Positions 26,359 to 35,010 of a DNA stretch of 64,000 bases are shown piece after piece. The position numbers and the translations under genes are program-made. The stretch is taken from positions 1,178,001 through 1,242,000 of the forward strand of contig JAXMAN010000001.1 in assembly GCA_046350355.1 (NCBI GenBank). The letters run 5' to 3'. The notes beneath the pieces were generated by a model. It was given only the letters and a program-made list of their open reading frames with translations. It was not told where the DNA came from and did no database searches. Origin of the DNA: UBA966 sp046350355 (lineage in GTDB: Bacteria > Planctomycetota > Phycisphaerae > Phycisphaerales > SM1A02). Numbering within the stretch: position 1 is the first letter of the stretch; every line of letters starts with the position of its first letter.

Positions 26359-27005
26359 TTGGCGCTCCTGCGCTGGTCGAAGCCGACGTTCGTGTAGCCG
26401 GCGCCGACGACGGCGTTGAGGGCCTCGACCGCGTCCTGCCAGGTCGCGCCGTCGGCGGGGGCGATGACGATCGGGTCGCCCGCGCGCAGCATGCCCGAGG
26501 GGTGCTCGGGACCGCGGCGCTCGGACTCCAGCAGCGCGCGCAGCTCGAGCGCGTCGAAGCTGCGGCGCAGCGGCGAGCCCGCCTCGATGCGCCCGCCGGG
26601 GAGCACGCGCAGCTCGAGCGCCTCCTCGCGGTACTCGAAGGGATCGGCGGGCGGCGGCGGCAGCGGCGCGGACTGCGTCTCCGCCGCGCCCGCGCGCGGG
26701 GCCGCCGCGGTGCGCCGCGCGAGGTCCATGCCGATCACTTCCTCGCCGGTGGCGAAGCGCGTCGTCGAGATGAAGAAGACCAGCAGCAGGAAGACGACGT
26801 CGATCATCGGCGTCATGTTCGCGCGCAGCACGGTGGGGCCGAAGCGGTCGCGGCGCGAGCGCGGACGCGGACGCGGCGCGCGCAGCCGCGGGCCCACGCG
26901 CGCCTGCGGGAGCGCGTCGGCCATCGCCTGCAGCGCGGCGACGGCGGCGCGCGCCTCCGGCGGCGCGGCAGCCTGCGAGGCGCTGTGCGCGGAGCCGTCA
27001 GCCAC
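26355..27005 (-). CDS. ExbD/TolR family protein, second copy
   Basis: A 216-residue protein with a long cytoplasmic N-terminus (about 60 residues, basic), one TM helix (MTPMIDVVFLLLVFFISTTR, with the family's conserved Asp in MIDVVF) and a periplasmic domain rich in Pro. It couples proton flow through ExbB to energise outer-membrane events. GTG start overlaps the previous exbD stop by 8 bases. The N-terminal extension is longer than in typical ExbD (about 140 residues total). Two ExbD copies in one operon suggest a heteromeric motor. Confidence 0.88.
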   Translation of the reverse strand: MADGSAHSASQAAAPPEARAAVAALQAMADALPQARVGPRLRAPRPRPRSRRDRFGPTVLRANMTPMIDVVFLLLVFFISTTRFATGEEVIGMDLARRTAAAPRAGAAETQSAPLPPPPADPFEYREEALELRVLPGGRIEAGSPLRRSFDALELRALLESERRGPEHPSGMLRAGDPIVIAPADGATWQDAVEALNAVVGAGYTNVGFDQRRSAK

Positions 27006-27480
27006 GCGGCGCCTCCCCCAGCACGACGAGCTTCACGCGCGTGCGCGAGCGGTCGATGCCGCTGGCGGCGAGCGCGTCGGCGACGGCGTCCATCGCGGGG
27101 CGCACCCACGCGTAGGCGGTCGCGCGGTCGGCGCGGACGTTGATCTCGATGCCCGGCGTCGCGCGCATGCTCTCGGCGAGCGTCGCGACCAGGCGCTGCA
27201 GCCCCGCGGCGTCGGGCGTGAACTCGCGCTTTCCCAGCCGGTAGCCCGCGGCCGCGCCGTCGGCGCCGGGGACGACGTTGACGACCAGGCGCGGCTGCGC
27301 GCCGGGCGCGCGCGCGGCGCTGGCGCTCGGGCGCGGAAGCTGCAGGTCCACGTTCTCCGCGCTGTTGATCTGGCTCACCAGCACGAAGAAGACGATGAGC
27401 AGGAACGCCATGTCGATGAGCGGCGTCATGTTGGGCTCGAAGGAGCCCGGCCCGCGGTGATGGACGCGGCTGCGCGCCAT
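26998..27480 (-). CDS. ExbD/TolR family protein, first copy
   Basis: A 160-residue protein. The N-terminus is short (GPGSFEPNMTPLIDMAFLLI; Asp in LIDMAF is the conserved TM protonation residue), followed by VFFVLVSQINSAENVDLQLP and a periplasmic alpha/beta domain (EINVRADRATAYAWVRPAMD). Start ATG at 27480 overlaps the exbB stop by one base. Size fits ExbD. The paralogue immediately downstream has diverged in the periplasmic part. Confidence 0.9.
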   Translation of the reverse strand: MARSRVHHRGPGSFEPNMTPLIDMAFLLIVFFVLVSQINSAENVDLQLPRPSASAARAPGAQPRLVVNVVPGADGAAAGYRLGKREFTPDAAGLQRLVATLAESMRATPGIEINVRADRATAYAWVRPAMDAVADALAASGIDRSRTRVKLVVLGEAPRG

Positions 27481-28301
27481 CAGCCCGCGGCCTCCGCGCC
27501 CTCGGCGCCGCCGCGCAGCGCGGCCACGGGCGTCTGGCCCGAGCTGGGACGGAAGCGCGCGAGGATCTGCTCCGTCTCGCGCGCGGCCTCGGTGCTGGCG
27601 GCGTCGATGCGGTTGCGCACGACGGCGAAGGCGCTCAGCGCGGGGATCGCGATGAGCAGCCCCCAGAAGGTGGTCACGAGCGCGGTGCCGATGCCGCCGG
27701 CGAGCGCGACGGGATCCGCGGTGCCGCCCATCTGCGCGATCGTCAGGAAGGCGACGATCATGCCGTAGACGGTGCCGAAGAGGCCGATCATCGGCGCGAC
27801 CTGCCCGAAGGTGTTGAGGATCTCGACGCGGCGCAGGCGGCGCACGACGAGCTCGTCGGACATCTGCGCGGCGGCGGTCGTCATCGCGTCGTAGCCGCCG
27901 GGGGCGGCGGAGAGCGCGGCGTGCAGCACGCGGCCGAAGTCCCCCGCGCCGCGCGAGAGCTCGATCGCCTCGGCGTAGCGGCCCTCGGAGACGAGGCTGC
28001 GCGCCTGCTCCACCGCGCCCGGGGGCAGGATGTCGGCGGGCTTGTTCGCCGAGAGCAGCAGCCCGATGAGCGAGATGCTCGTCACCGACATCGCGATGAG
28101 CACCCAGATCATCGCGCTGCCGATCCAGTCGACGCGCGTGGAGCCGTCGGCGAGCGTGTCCATCGAGATGAAGAAGACGGTCGCGAAGGAGGGGCCCGCC
28201 GCGGCGGCGGGCATCGCCGGCAGGGCGGCGAGCAGGACGCCCGCCGTGGCGCAGGCCCGGCGCATCAGCGGGGAGCGTGAGGTCGATTGGGTGCGTCGCA
28301 T
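27480..28301 (-). CDS. MotA/TolQ/ExbB proton channel family protein
   Basis: A 273-residue membrane protein. A signal-like N-terminus (GVLLAALPAMPAAAAG) is followed by TM1 (IWVLIAMSVTSISLIGLLLS), the cytoplasmic loop, TM2 (VAPMIGLFGTVYGMIVAFL) and TM3 (GIGTALVTTFWGLLIAIPAL); TM2/TM3 carry the ExbB motifs. It forms the proton channel with ExbD. The N-terminal signal segment is extra compared with E. coli ExbB. Shine-Dalgarno AAGGAAC precedes ATG 28301. Within the operon it lies 20 bases after the vWA-like gene. Confidence 0.93.
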   Translation of the reverse strand: MRRTQSTSRSPLMRRACATAGVLLAALPAMPAAAAGPSFATVFFISMDTLADGSTRVDWIGSAMIWVLIAMSVTSISLIGLLLSANKPADILPPGAVEQARSLVSEGRYAEAIELSRGAGDFGRVLHAALSAAPGGYDAMTTAAAQMSDELVVRRLRRVEILNTFGQVAPMIGLFGTVYGMIVAFLTIAQMGGTADPVALAGGIGTALVTTFWGLLIAIPALSAFAVVRNRIDAASTEAARETEQILARFRPSSGQTPVAALRGGAEGAEAAG

Positions 28302-28321
28302 GGTGGTTCCTTGGTCGTGTG

Positions 28322-29341
28322 CTACTTGGCGCGGGCTCCGGGCGCCGCGGGGACGGGCGTTCCCAGGCCGATGGCCTTGCGGTCCAGGAGGAGGTAGCCC
28401 TTCGCGCCGCCGTGGCGCTCGCCCACGGCGCGCAGCGCGCCGTCGGGGCCGGGATCGCCCAGCTCGATGCAGAGGAAGGAGACGCGCCGCGCGCCCGAGG
28501 CGTCGGCGGGGTTGAGCCGCTCGGCGGTCTCCGCGAGCGTGGCGCCCGGCGCGCGCGCGGCGCTGCGGCGCACCGCGGCCACGCCGCGCGAGATGATGCA
28601 GACCGCGTCGGGGCGCACCGCGTCCCAGGTCGCCTCGAGCGCGGCGCCGAGGTCGGCGGTCCCCTCGGGGGCGGCGTTCTCCGCGAACCACGCGAGCGCC
28701 GCCTCGATCGAGGCGCGCGAGGCGCGCGCGGGCGTGCCCGGGGCGCGCGAGATTCCCTCGCCGCGCGCGATCACGATGGAGTACTCCTGGTCCGGCCGCA
28801 GCGCGTTGAGCCGCTGCGCGAGCACGGCGCGCGCCGCGGGGAGCGTGCCCAGCGTGCGCCCGCCGCAGTCGACCAGGAAGAGCACGCGCGAGCGCTCGCC
28901 CGCGAAGCTCTCGTGGCGCCAGGGCTCGGGGACGGCGGAATCGAAGCCCAGCGGCCCGGCCAGCCGCGCGCCGGGCGCGCGCGCGGGCGTGCCGGTGGCG
29001 GGCGCGAGCGTCGCGAGCCGCTCGGCGGCGCGCGCGGCGGCGGTCGCGTCGTCGGTGCGCCCGCGCGAGGCGGGGCCGGCGTGCACCGGCGCGCCGCCCG
29101 GCACCGGAAGCTCCGGCGGCGCGGGGGCGACGCCCGAGGGGGGCGGGGGCGTCCAGTCGGCGACGGCCACGGGCGCGGCCTCGCGGTGCAGCGCGCGCGC
29201 GGCGCCGACGCCCATCGTCACGATCCCCGCGGCGATCGCCACATGCACCACCGCCGAGACCAGCAGCGCCACCGCGGTGCGCGGCGCCGTCGCCAGCGTC
29301 GCGCCGCCTTCGTCGTCGCGTGCGGCGTCGTAGGTGCTCAT
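28322..29341 (-). CDS. Membrane-anchored vWA-like protein with degenerate MIDAS
   Basis: A 339-residue protein: cytoplasmic start, TM helix at about 23-46 (VALLVSAVVHVAIAAGIVT), a Pro-rich linker (PPPPSGVAPAPPELPVPG), then a Rossmann-like vWA domain from about 150 (SRVLFLVDCGGRTLGTLPAA, RPDQEYSIVIA). The usual MIDAS DxSxS appears as DCGGR, so metal binding by that motif is doubtful. The TM plus Pro-rich arrangement resembles TonB topology, but no TonB C-terminal domain is seen. It sits between doxX and exbB, likely in the same transcript. Confidence 0.78.
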   Translation of the reverse strand: MSTYDAARDDEGGATLATAPRTAVALLVSAVVHVAIAAGIVTMGVGAARALHREAAPVAVADWTPPPPSGVAPAPPELPVPGGAPVHAGPASRGRTDDATAAARAAERLATLAPATGTPARAPGARLAGPLGFDSAVPEPWRHESFAGERSRVLFLVDCGGRTLGTLPAARAVLAQRLNALRPDQEYSIVIARGEGISRAPGTPARASRASIEAALAWFAENAAPEGTADLGAALEATWDAVRPDAVCIISRGVAAVRRSAARAPGATLAETAERLNPADASGARRVSFLCIELGDPGPDGALRAVGERHGGAKGYLLLDRKAIGLGTPVPAAPGARAK

Positions 29342-29367
29342 GCGGATCGGCGCGCGGCGGGCCGCGG

Positions 29368-30153
29368 CTAGGAGGACTTCGCGCCGGCGGCCCGGCCGCG
29401 TCGGGTGCGGAAGATCGCGCGGTCCAGGCTCAGCGCGCCGGGACCGACCAGGAAGACCTGCAGCGCCATCACGAAGATCCCGACCTGCGCCAGGACGAGA
29501 TTCATGTGATCCGGCGTGAGGCTGAAGGCGCTCGTCTTCTTGAGCACGGGGAGCGCGGTGGTCGCGAAGAGCGTCGCGACGATGACCGCCATCGCGAGGC
29601 CCCAGATGCGGCTGAAGAGCCCCAGCAGCACGCAGGCGCCGCCGACGAGCTGCACGCCCGCGACGAACCACGCCGTCTCCACCGGGAACGGGATGCGCGC
29701 CTTGTCCGCCTGCAGGGCGTACCAGTACAGCCCGCGCTGGCGCAGCGGCGCGAAGGGGCTGAGCTGGGGCGCGCTCTGCGCGAGCGTCGGTCCCGCGGAG
29801 GGCGCGGCGGCCGCGGCGGGGGTGGGCGGGCCAGCCGGGGGCGGCGCGGGGCGCGCGTCCTTGCCGGCGGGCTTCGCGGCGTCGCTCCCGAGCTTGACCT
29901 CGCCGCCGGTGGGCTCGACCGCCTGCGCCCAGTAGGCCTCGCCACGCAACGCGCCGAGCGAGATGTCGGGCTTCGCCGGGTCGGGATCGGTGGAGCCGCG
30001 CACGCCCAGCTCGCGCAGCCGCTGCGCGTCCGCGCCGGTGTACTCCTCGTCCCGCATGAGACTGTTCCAGCCGGCGGGCAGGAAGGCGAAGCAGAGCACC
30101 AGCCGCGCCAGCAGCGGAAGGATGTTCGTCGCGGCGAACTGGCTCGGGGTCAT
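29368..30153 (-). CDS. DoxX family membrane protein
   Basis: A 261-residue membrane protein with the DoxX start (ILPLLARLVLCFAFLPAGWN), a Pro/Ala-rich loop of about 70 residues (residues ~90-140) not seen in typical DoxX, then three further TM helices (VAGVQLVGGACVLLGLFSRI; AMAVIVATLFATTALPVL; VLAQVGIFVMALQVFLVGPG). DoxX proteins are linked to quinone or thiosulfate redox chemistry in some bacteria; here the role is unknown. ATG at 30153 lies 9 bases after minus-strand TAGACT (30168-30163). The distance to the vWA gene is 26 bases, suggesting cotranscription. Confidence 0.82.
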   Translation of the reverse strand: MTPSQFAATNILPLLARLVLCFAFLPAGWNSLMRDEEYTGADAQRLRELGVRGSTDPDPAKPDISLGALRGEAYWAQAVEPTGGEVKLGSDAAKPAGKDARPAPPPAGPPTPAAAAAPSAGPTLAQSAPQLSPFAPLRQRGLYWYALQADKARIPFPVETAWFVAGVQLVGGACVLLGLFSRIWGLAMAVIVATLFATTALPVLKKTSAFSLTPDHMNLVLAQVGIFVMALQVFLVGPGALSLDRAIFRTRRGRAAGAKSS

Positions 30154-30162
30154 CGCCGGCAA

Positions 30163-30172
30163 AGTCTAGAAT
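30163..30172. promoter_or_regulatory. Overlapping divergent -10 pair (doxX and tRNA-Leu)
   Basis: The ten bases AGTCTAGAAT read TAGAAT on plus (30167-30172) and TAGACT on minus (30168-30163), sharing two bases. Plus serves tRNA-Leu, which starts 13 bases on; minus ends 9 bases before the doxX ATG. Confidence 0.5.
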
Positions 30173-30185
30173 GGCGCGGCTTCAC

Positions 30186-30269
30186 GCGGGCGTGGCGGAA
30201 CTGGCAGACGCGATGGATTTAGGTTCCATTGGGCTCACCCCCGTGCAGGTTCGATTCCTGTCGCCCGCA
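30186..30269 (+). tRNA. tRNA-Leu(UAG)
   Basis: An 84-base cloverleaf. Acceptor GCGGGCG (30186-30192) pairs with CGCCCGC (30262-30268), discriminator A30269. Anticodon stem ATGGA/TCCAT flanks the loop TTTAGGT with anticodon TAG (30220-30222). A long variable arm (GGGCTCACCCCC) marks it as leucine. The T-arm reads CAGGTTCGATTCCTG. CCA is not encoded (ACTGG follows), so it needs CCA addition. Confidence 0.95.
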
Positions 30270-30290
30270 CTGGAAGGCAGCGCACACGGC

Positions 30291-31679
<1,389 letters not shown>

Positions 31680-31704
31680 AAAACCGCGCCCGCCGCGGCC
31701 GCCC

Positions 31705-31710
31705 TACACT
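31705..31710 (+). promoter_or_regulatory. -10-like TACACT before ketosynthase pair
   Basis: TACACT ends 9 bases before ATG 31720. The same hexamer precedes 37124 (at 37108-37113) and 57098 (at 57080-57085). Confidence 0.5.
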
Positions 31711-31719
31711 GATCGGTCC

Positions 31720-33051
31720 ATGTCCCGCCAGCACCGACGCGTCGTCATCACCGGCACCGGGACCGTCACGCCCTTCGGCCTCGGCACGACCGCGCTCTGG
31801 GAGGCGCTCTGCGCGGGCCGCTCCGGCGTCGGTCCCTGCCGCAGCTTCGACTTCAGCGGCTTCCCCACGCCCTTCGTGGCGCAGATCCCGGACGAGGCCT
31901 TCGACGTGAAGAGCGTCGTGCCCAAGTCCTACCGCAAGGCCACCAAGGTCATGGCGCGCGACATCGAGCTGGCCGTCGGCGCCGCGCACGCCGCGATCGC
32001 CGAGGCGAAGCTGGTCACCAAGGAGCACGAGCAGCCCGCGCCGACGATCGCGCCGAGCCGCTTCGGCTGCCACATCGGCGCCGGCCTCATCGCGGCGGAG
32101 GAGAACGAGCTCACGGGCGCGCTGGTCACCGCGCGCGCCGCGGACGGGCGCTTCGACCTGGGCATCTGGGGCGGCGAGGGGATGAAGAACCTCACGCCGC
32201 TGTGGATGCTCAAGTACCTGCCCAACATGCTCGCCTGCCACGTGACGATCATCCACGACTGCCAGGGGCCCTCGAACACGATCACCTGCGCGGAGGCGAG
32301 CAGCCTGCTCTCCATCGGCGAGAGCATGCGCGTCATCGGCCGCGGCGACGCGGACGCGTGCCTCAGCGGCGGCGCGGAGAGCAAGACCAACCTCATGGGC
32401 ATGATGCGCCAGCACTACGCGGGGCGCCTGGCCGCCACCGCGCCGGGCGAGGATCCCGCGGGCGTCGTGCGCCCCTTCACCCCCGACGCCAAGGGAGGCA
32501 TCCCCGGCGAGGGCGGCGGGCTGCTGGTGCTCGAGGCCGCCGAGACCGCGGCTGCGCGCGGCGCGACGCCGCTGGCGGAGCTGGCCGGCTTCGGCGCGAG
32601 CCAGAGCTTCTGCCCCGACACGCTGGGCATCAGCCCCGAGCCCGACGGGCAGGGGATCTCCGACGCGATCGAGGCGGCGCTGCGCGACGCGCGCATGTCG
32701 CCCGACGAGATCGACGCGATCGTCCCCTTCGGCACGGGCGTCCCCGCGCTGGATGCGGCGGAGCGCGCCGCGATGGAGCGCGTCTTCGGCAGGCGCGCGG
32801 CCTCGATCCCGCTGGTCACGCTCTCGCCCGCGCTGGGCAACTGCGGCGCCGGCACCGGCGCGATCGCCGCGGCCGTCGCCGTCCGCTGCCTGATGGAGCA
32901 GAAGCTGCCCGCGCGCATCAACACGCGCGGCGCCTCCGGCCTGGATGCCGACGCGCGCCCCGCGCGCGAGGCCGCGCTGCGGTCGGTCCTGGTCTTCACC
33001 CCGAGCCTGGGCGGACAGAACGCCGCCATCGTCCTGCGGAGGATCGCATGA
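31720..33051 (+). CDS. Degenerate beta-ketoacyl-ACP synthase (chain-length-factor-like partner)
   Basis: A 443-residue thiolase-fold protein of the FabF type. Aligned by eye to FabF, the catalytic Cys position is Glu192 (GPSNTITCAEASS; Cys190 is two residues earlier), the first His is Phe337 (VPFGTGVP) and the second is Asn374 (PALGNCGAG). The Gly-rich end (SLGGQNAAIVL) and core strands remain. The KS partner of type II polyketide systems (KS-beta) also has a changed residue, usually Gln, at the Cys position. The stop overlaps the next gene's ATG as ATGA, which suggests a heterodimer with the intact KS. No ACP, KR or cyclase gene is near. Confidence 0.85.
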   Translation: MSRQHRRVVITGTGTVTPFGLGTTALWEALCAGRSGVGPCRSFDFSGFPTPFVAQIPDEAFDVKSVVPKSYRKATKVMARDIELAVGAAHAAIAEAKLVTKEHEQPAPTIAPSRFGCHIGAGLIAAEENELTGALVTARAADGRFDLGIWGGEGMKNLTPLWMLKYLPNMLACHVTIIHDCQGPSNTITCAEASSLLSIGESMRVIGRGDADACLSGGAESKTNLMGMMRQHYAGRLAATAPGEDPAGVVRPFTPDAKGGIPGEGGGLLVLEAAETAAARGATPLAELAGFGASQSFCPDTLGISPEPDGQGISDAIEAALRDARMSPDEIDAIVPFGTGVPALDAAERAAMERVFGRRAASIPLVTLSPALGNCGAGTGAIAAAVAVRCLMEQKLPARINTRGASGLDADARPAREAALRSVLVFTPSLGGQNAAIVLRRIA

Positions 33052-34367
33052 GCGCACCGCGCGTCGTCGTCACCGGCATCGGCTGGGTCACCCCGCTGGG
33101 CCACGACATCGAGACCGTCTGGAAGCGCCTCCTCGCCGCCGAGAGCGGCATGGCGCCGATCACCCGCTTCGACGCCCGCACCTTCCCGACGAGCTTCGCC
33201 GCCGAGGTGCGCGGCTACGACGTCGCGAAGTTCGTCAAGGACGCGCGCGTCCACGCGACCGCGGGGCTCAACAGCCAGTTCGCGCTGGGCGCGGCCTCGC
33301 AGGCGTGGCGCCAGGCGGGGCTGGACCGCACGCCGCCGCGCGACGCGCGCCGCACCGGCATCTACCTGGGCGCGGGCGAGGGCGTGCTCGACGTGGACAA
33401 CTACGTCGGCTCGAACCTGGCCGCGTGGGACGCCGCCGCGGGCAAGGTCGACGGCGTGCGCTGGGCGAAGGCCGCGCTGGCGAGCATGACGCCCGCGCGC
33501 GAGATCGAGCAGGAGCCCAACATGCCGCTGGCGCACCTGGCGCGCGAGTTCAACGCGCGCGGGCCCGCCTACAACTGCCTCACCGCGTGCGCGGCCAGCA
33601 CGCAGGCGATCGGCGAGGCCTTCAGCATCCTGCAGCGCGGCGACGCCGACGTGATGATCGCCGGCGGCACGCACACGATGATCCACATGTTCGGCGTGAC
33701 GGGCTTCAACCGCCTGACCGCGCTGAGCGAGCGCAAGGACGACCCGACGCAGGCGAGCCGTCCCTTCAGCCTCGACCGAGGCGGCTTCGTGATGGGCGAG
33801 GGCAGCGGCATGGTGATCCTCGAGACGCTCGAGCACGCGCAGGCGCGCGGCGCGACGCCGCTGGCCGAGGTGTGCGGCTACGGCAGCAGCTGCGATGCGT
33901 ACCGCATCACCGACATCCAGCCCGAGGGCCGCGGCGCCGCCGTCGCGATGACCGAGGCGCTGCGCCAGGCGGGCATCGACCCCGCGGCGCGCGGCGCGGA
34001 CGGCCGCCCGCCGATCCACTACATCAGCGCGCACGGCACCGGCACGAAGGAGAACGACTCCATCGAGACCAAGGCGGTGAAGCGCGTCTTCGGCGAGACG
34101 GCCAGGCAGATCCCCATGAGCTCGATCAAGAGCATGATGGGGCACCTGATCGCCGCCGCCGGCAGCGTGGAGTTCATCACCTGCGTGCTGGCGATCCGCG
34201 ACGGCATGCTCCCGCCGACGCGCAACCTGACGACGCCCGATCCGGAGCTCGACCTCGACTACGTGCCCAACGCGGCGCGCGCGGCGAAGGTCGATGTCTG
34301 CCTCTCGAACAACTTCGGCTTCGGCGGGCAGAACGACACGCTCGTGATCCGGCGGTTCCAGGCATGA
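33048..34367 (+). CDS. Beta-ketoacyl-ACP synthase (FabF type), intact
   Basis: A 439-residue condensing enzyme with the complete triad: Cys181 (CLTACAAST), His329 (SAHGTGT), His366 (IKSMMGHLIAAAG), and the closing NNFGFGGQNDTLV. It elongates acyl-ACP with malonyl-ACP. It starts inside the stop of the degenerate partner (ATGA) and its own stop overlaps the next start the same way. Product could be a specialised long chain or polyketide-like lipid rather than bulk fatty acid; the window cannot say. Confidence 0.93.
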   Translation: MSAPRVVVTGIGWVTPLGHDIETVWKRLLAAESGMAPITRFDARTFPTSFAAEVRGYDVAKFVKDARVHATAGLNSQFALGAASQAWRQAGLDRTPPRDARRTGIYLGAGEGVLDVDNYVGSNLAAWDAAAGKVDGVRWAKAALASMTPAREIEQEPNMPLAHLAREFNARGPAYNCLTACAASTQAIGEAFSILQRGDADVMIAGGTHTMIHMFGVTGFNRLTALSERKDDPTQASRPFSLDRGGFVMGEGSGMVILETLEHAQARGATPLAEVCGYGSSCDAYRITDIQPEGRGAAVAMTEALRQAGIDPAARGADGRPPIHYISAHGTGTKENDSIETKAVKRVFGETARQIPMSSIKSMMGHLIAAAGSVEFITCVLAIRDGMLPPTRNLTTPDPELDLDYVPNAARAAKVDVCLSNNFGFGGQNDTLVIRRFQA

Positions 34368-35002
34368 GCCCGGGCGCGCAGGGCGGTCCGCGCCGTCGCC
34401 GCGGGCTGGCCGTCGGCGGCACGCTGGGGGCGCTGACCGCGGTCGCCTTCGTGCTCGCGTGGATCGCGCCCGGCTGGTGGGCGCCCGTCGCGCGCGACGC
34501 GGCGGGGGCGCTCGACACCGCGCGCGCGCTCGAGCAGGGCGTCGCGAGCGAGCTCACCAAGGTGCGCGGCCCCGGCACGCAGGCATGGGCGGTGCGGCTG
34601 CGCGACGCCGACGCGAACGCCTGGCTGGGCGCGCGCCTGCCGCAGTGGCTCGAGTTCGACCAGAGCCTGCCCTGGCCCGAGGGGGTCGACGCGGTGCAGA
34701 TGCACACGACGCCGCGCGGGCTCACGCTCGCCGCGCGCTGGCACGGCTTCGTCGTCTCGACGAACTGGCGCATCGAGCCGGGCACGGGCGGCGCGCCGGC
34801 GACGATCGTCGCCGACGGCACGAGCGTCGGACTGCTGCCGATCCCCTTCGCCGCGGGCGTCGGCGCGTGGTTCGTGCCGCAGCTCGCGAAGCCGCTGCCG
34901 CTGGACCTGAAGCTGGGCGATGGGCGACGCGTGCGCGTGATGGGCGTGGACTTCGCCGACGGCGAGGCGGTCGCCGACTGCGAGACGGTCGCGCGTCCCT
35001 GA
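34364..35002 (+). CDS. Membrane-anchored hypothetical protein in the ketosynthase operon
   Basis: A 212-residue protein with an N-terminal basic stretch and TM helix (about 17-37, VGGTLGALTAVAFVLAWIAP), then an extracytoplasmic alpha/beta domain (about 45-212) with no recognised family. ATG overlaps the KS stop by 4 bases (ATGA). It converges with the acyltransferase gene 8 bases downstream. A role in export or attachment of the KS product is a guess from position. Confidence 0.75.
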   Translation: MSPGAQGGPRRRRGLAVGGTLGALTAVAFVLAWIAPGWWAPVARDAAGALDTARALEQGVASELTKVRGPGTQAWAVRLRDADANAWLGARLPQWLEFDQSLPWPEGVDAVQMHTTPRGLTLAARWHGFVVSTNWRIEPGTGGAPATIVADGTSVGLLPIPFAAGVGAWFVPQLAKPLPLDLKLGDGRRVRVMGVDFADGEAVADCETVARP

Positions 35003-35010
35003 ACGCGCGC

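Noticed and set aside
28467..29333. Open frames antisense to the vWA-like gene
   Set aside because: Codon bias and amino-acid composition look like shadow frames, with no domain.
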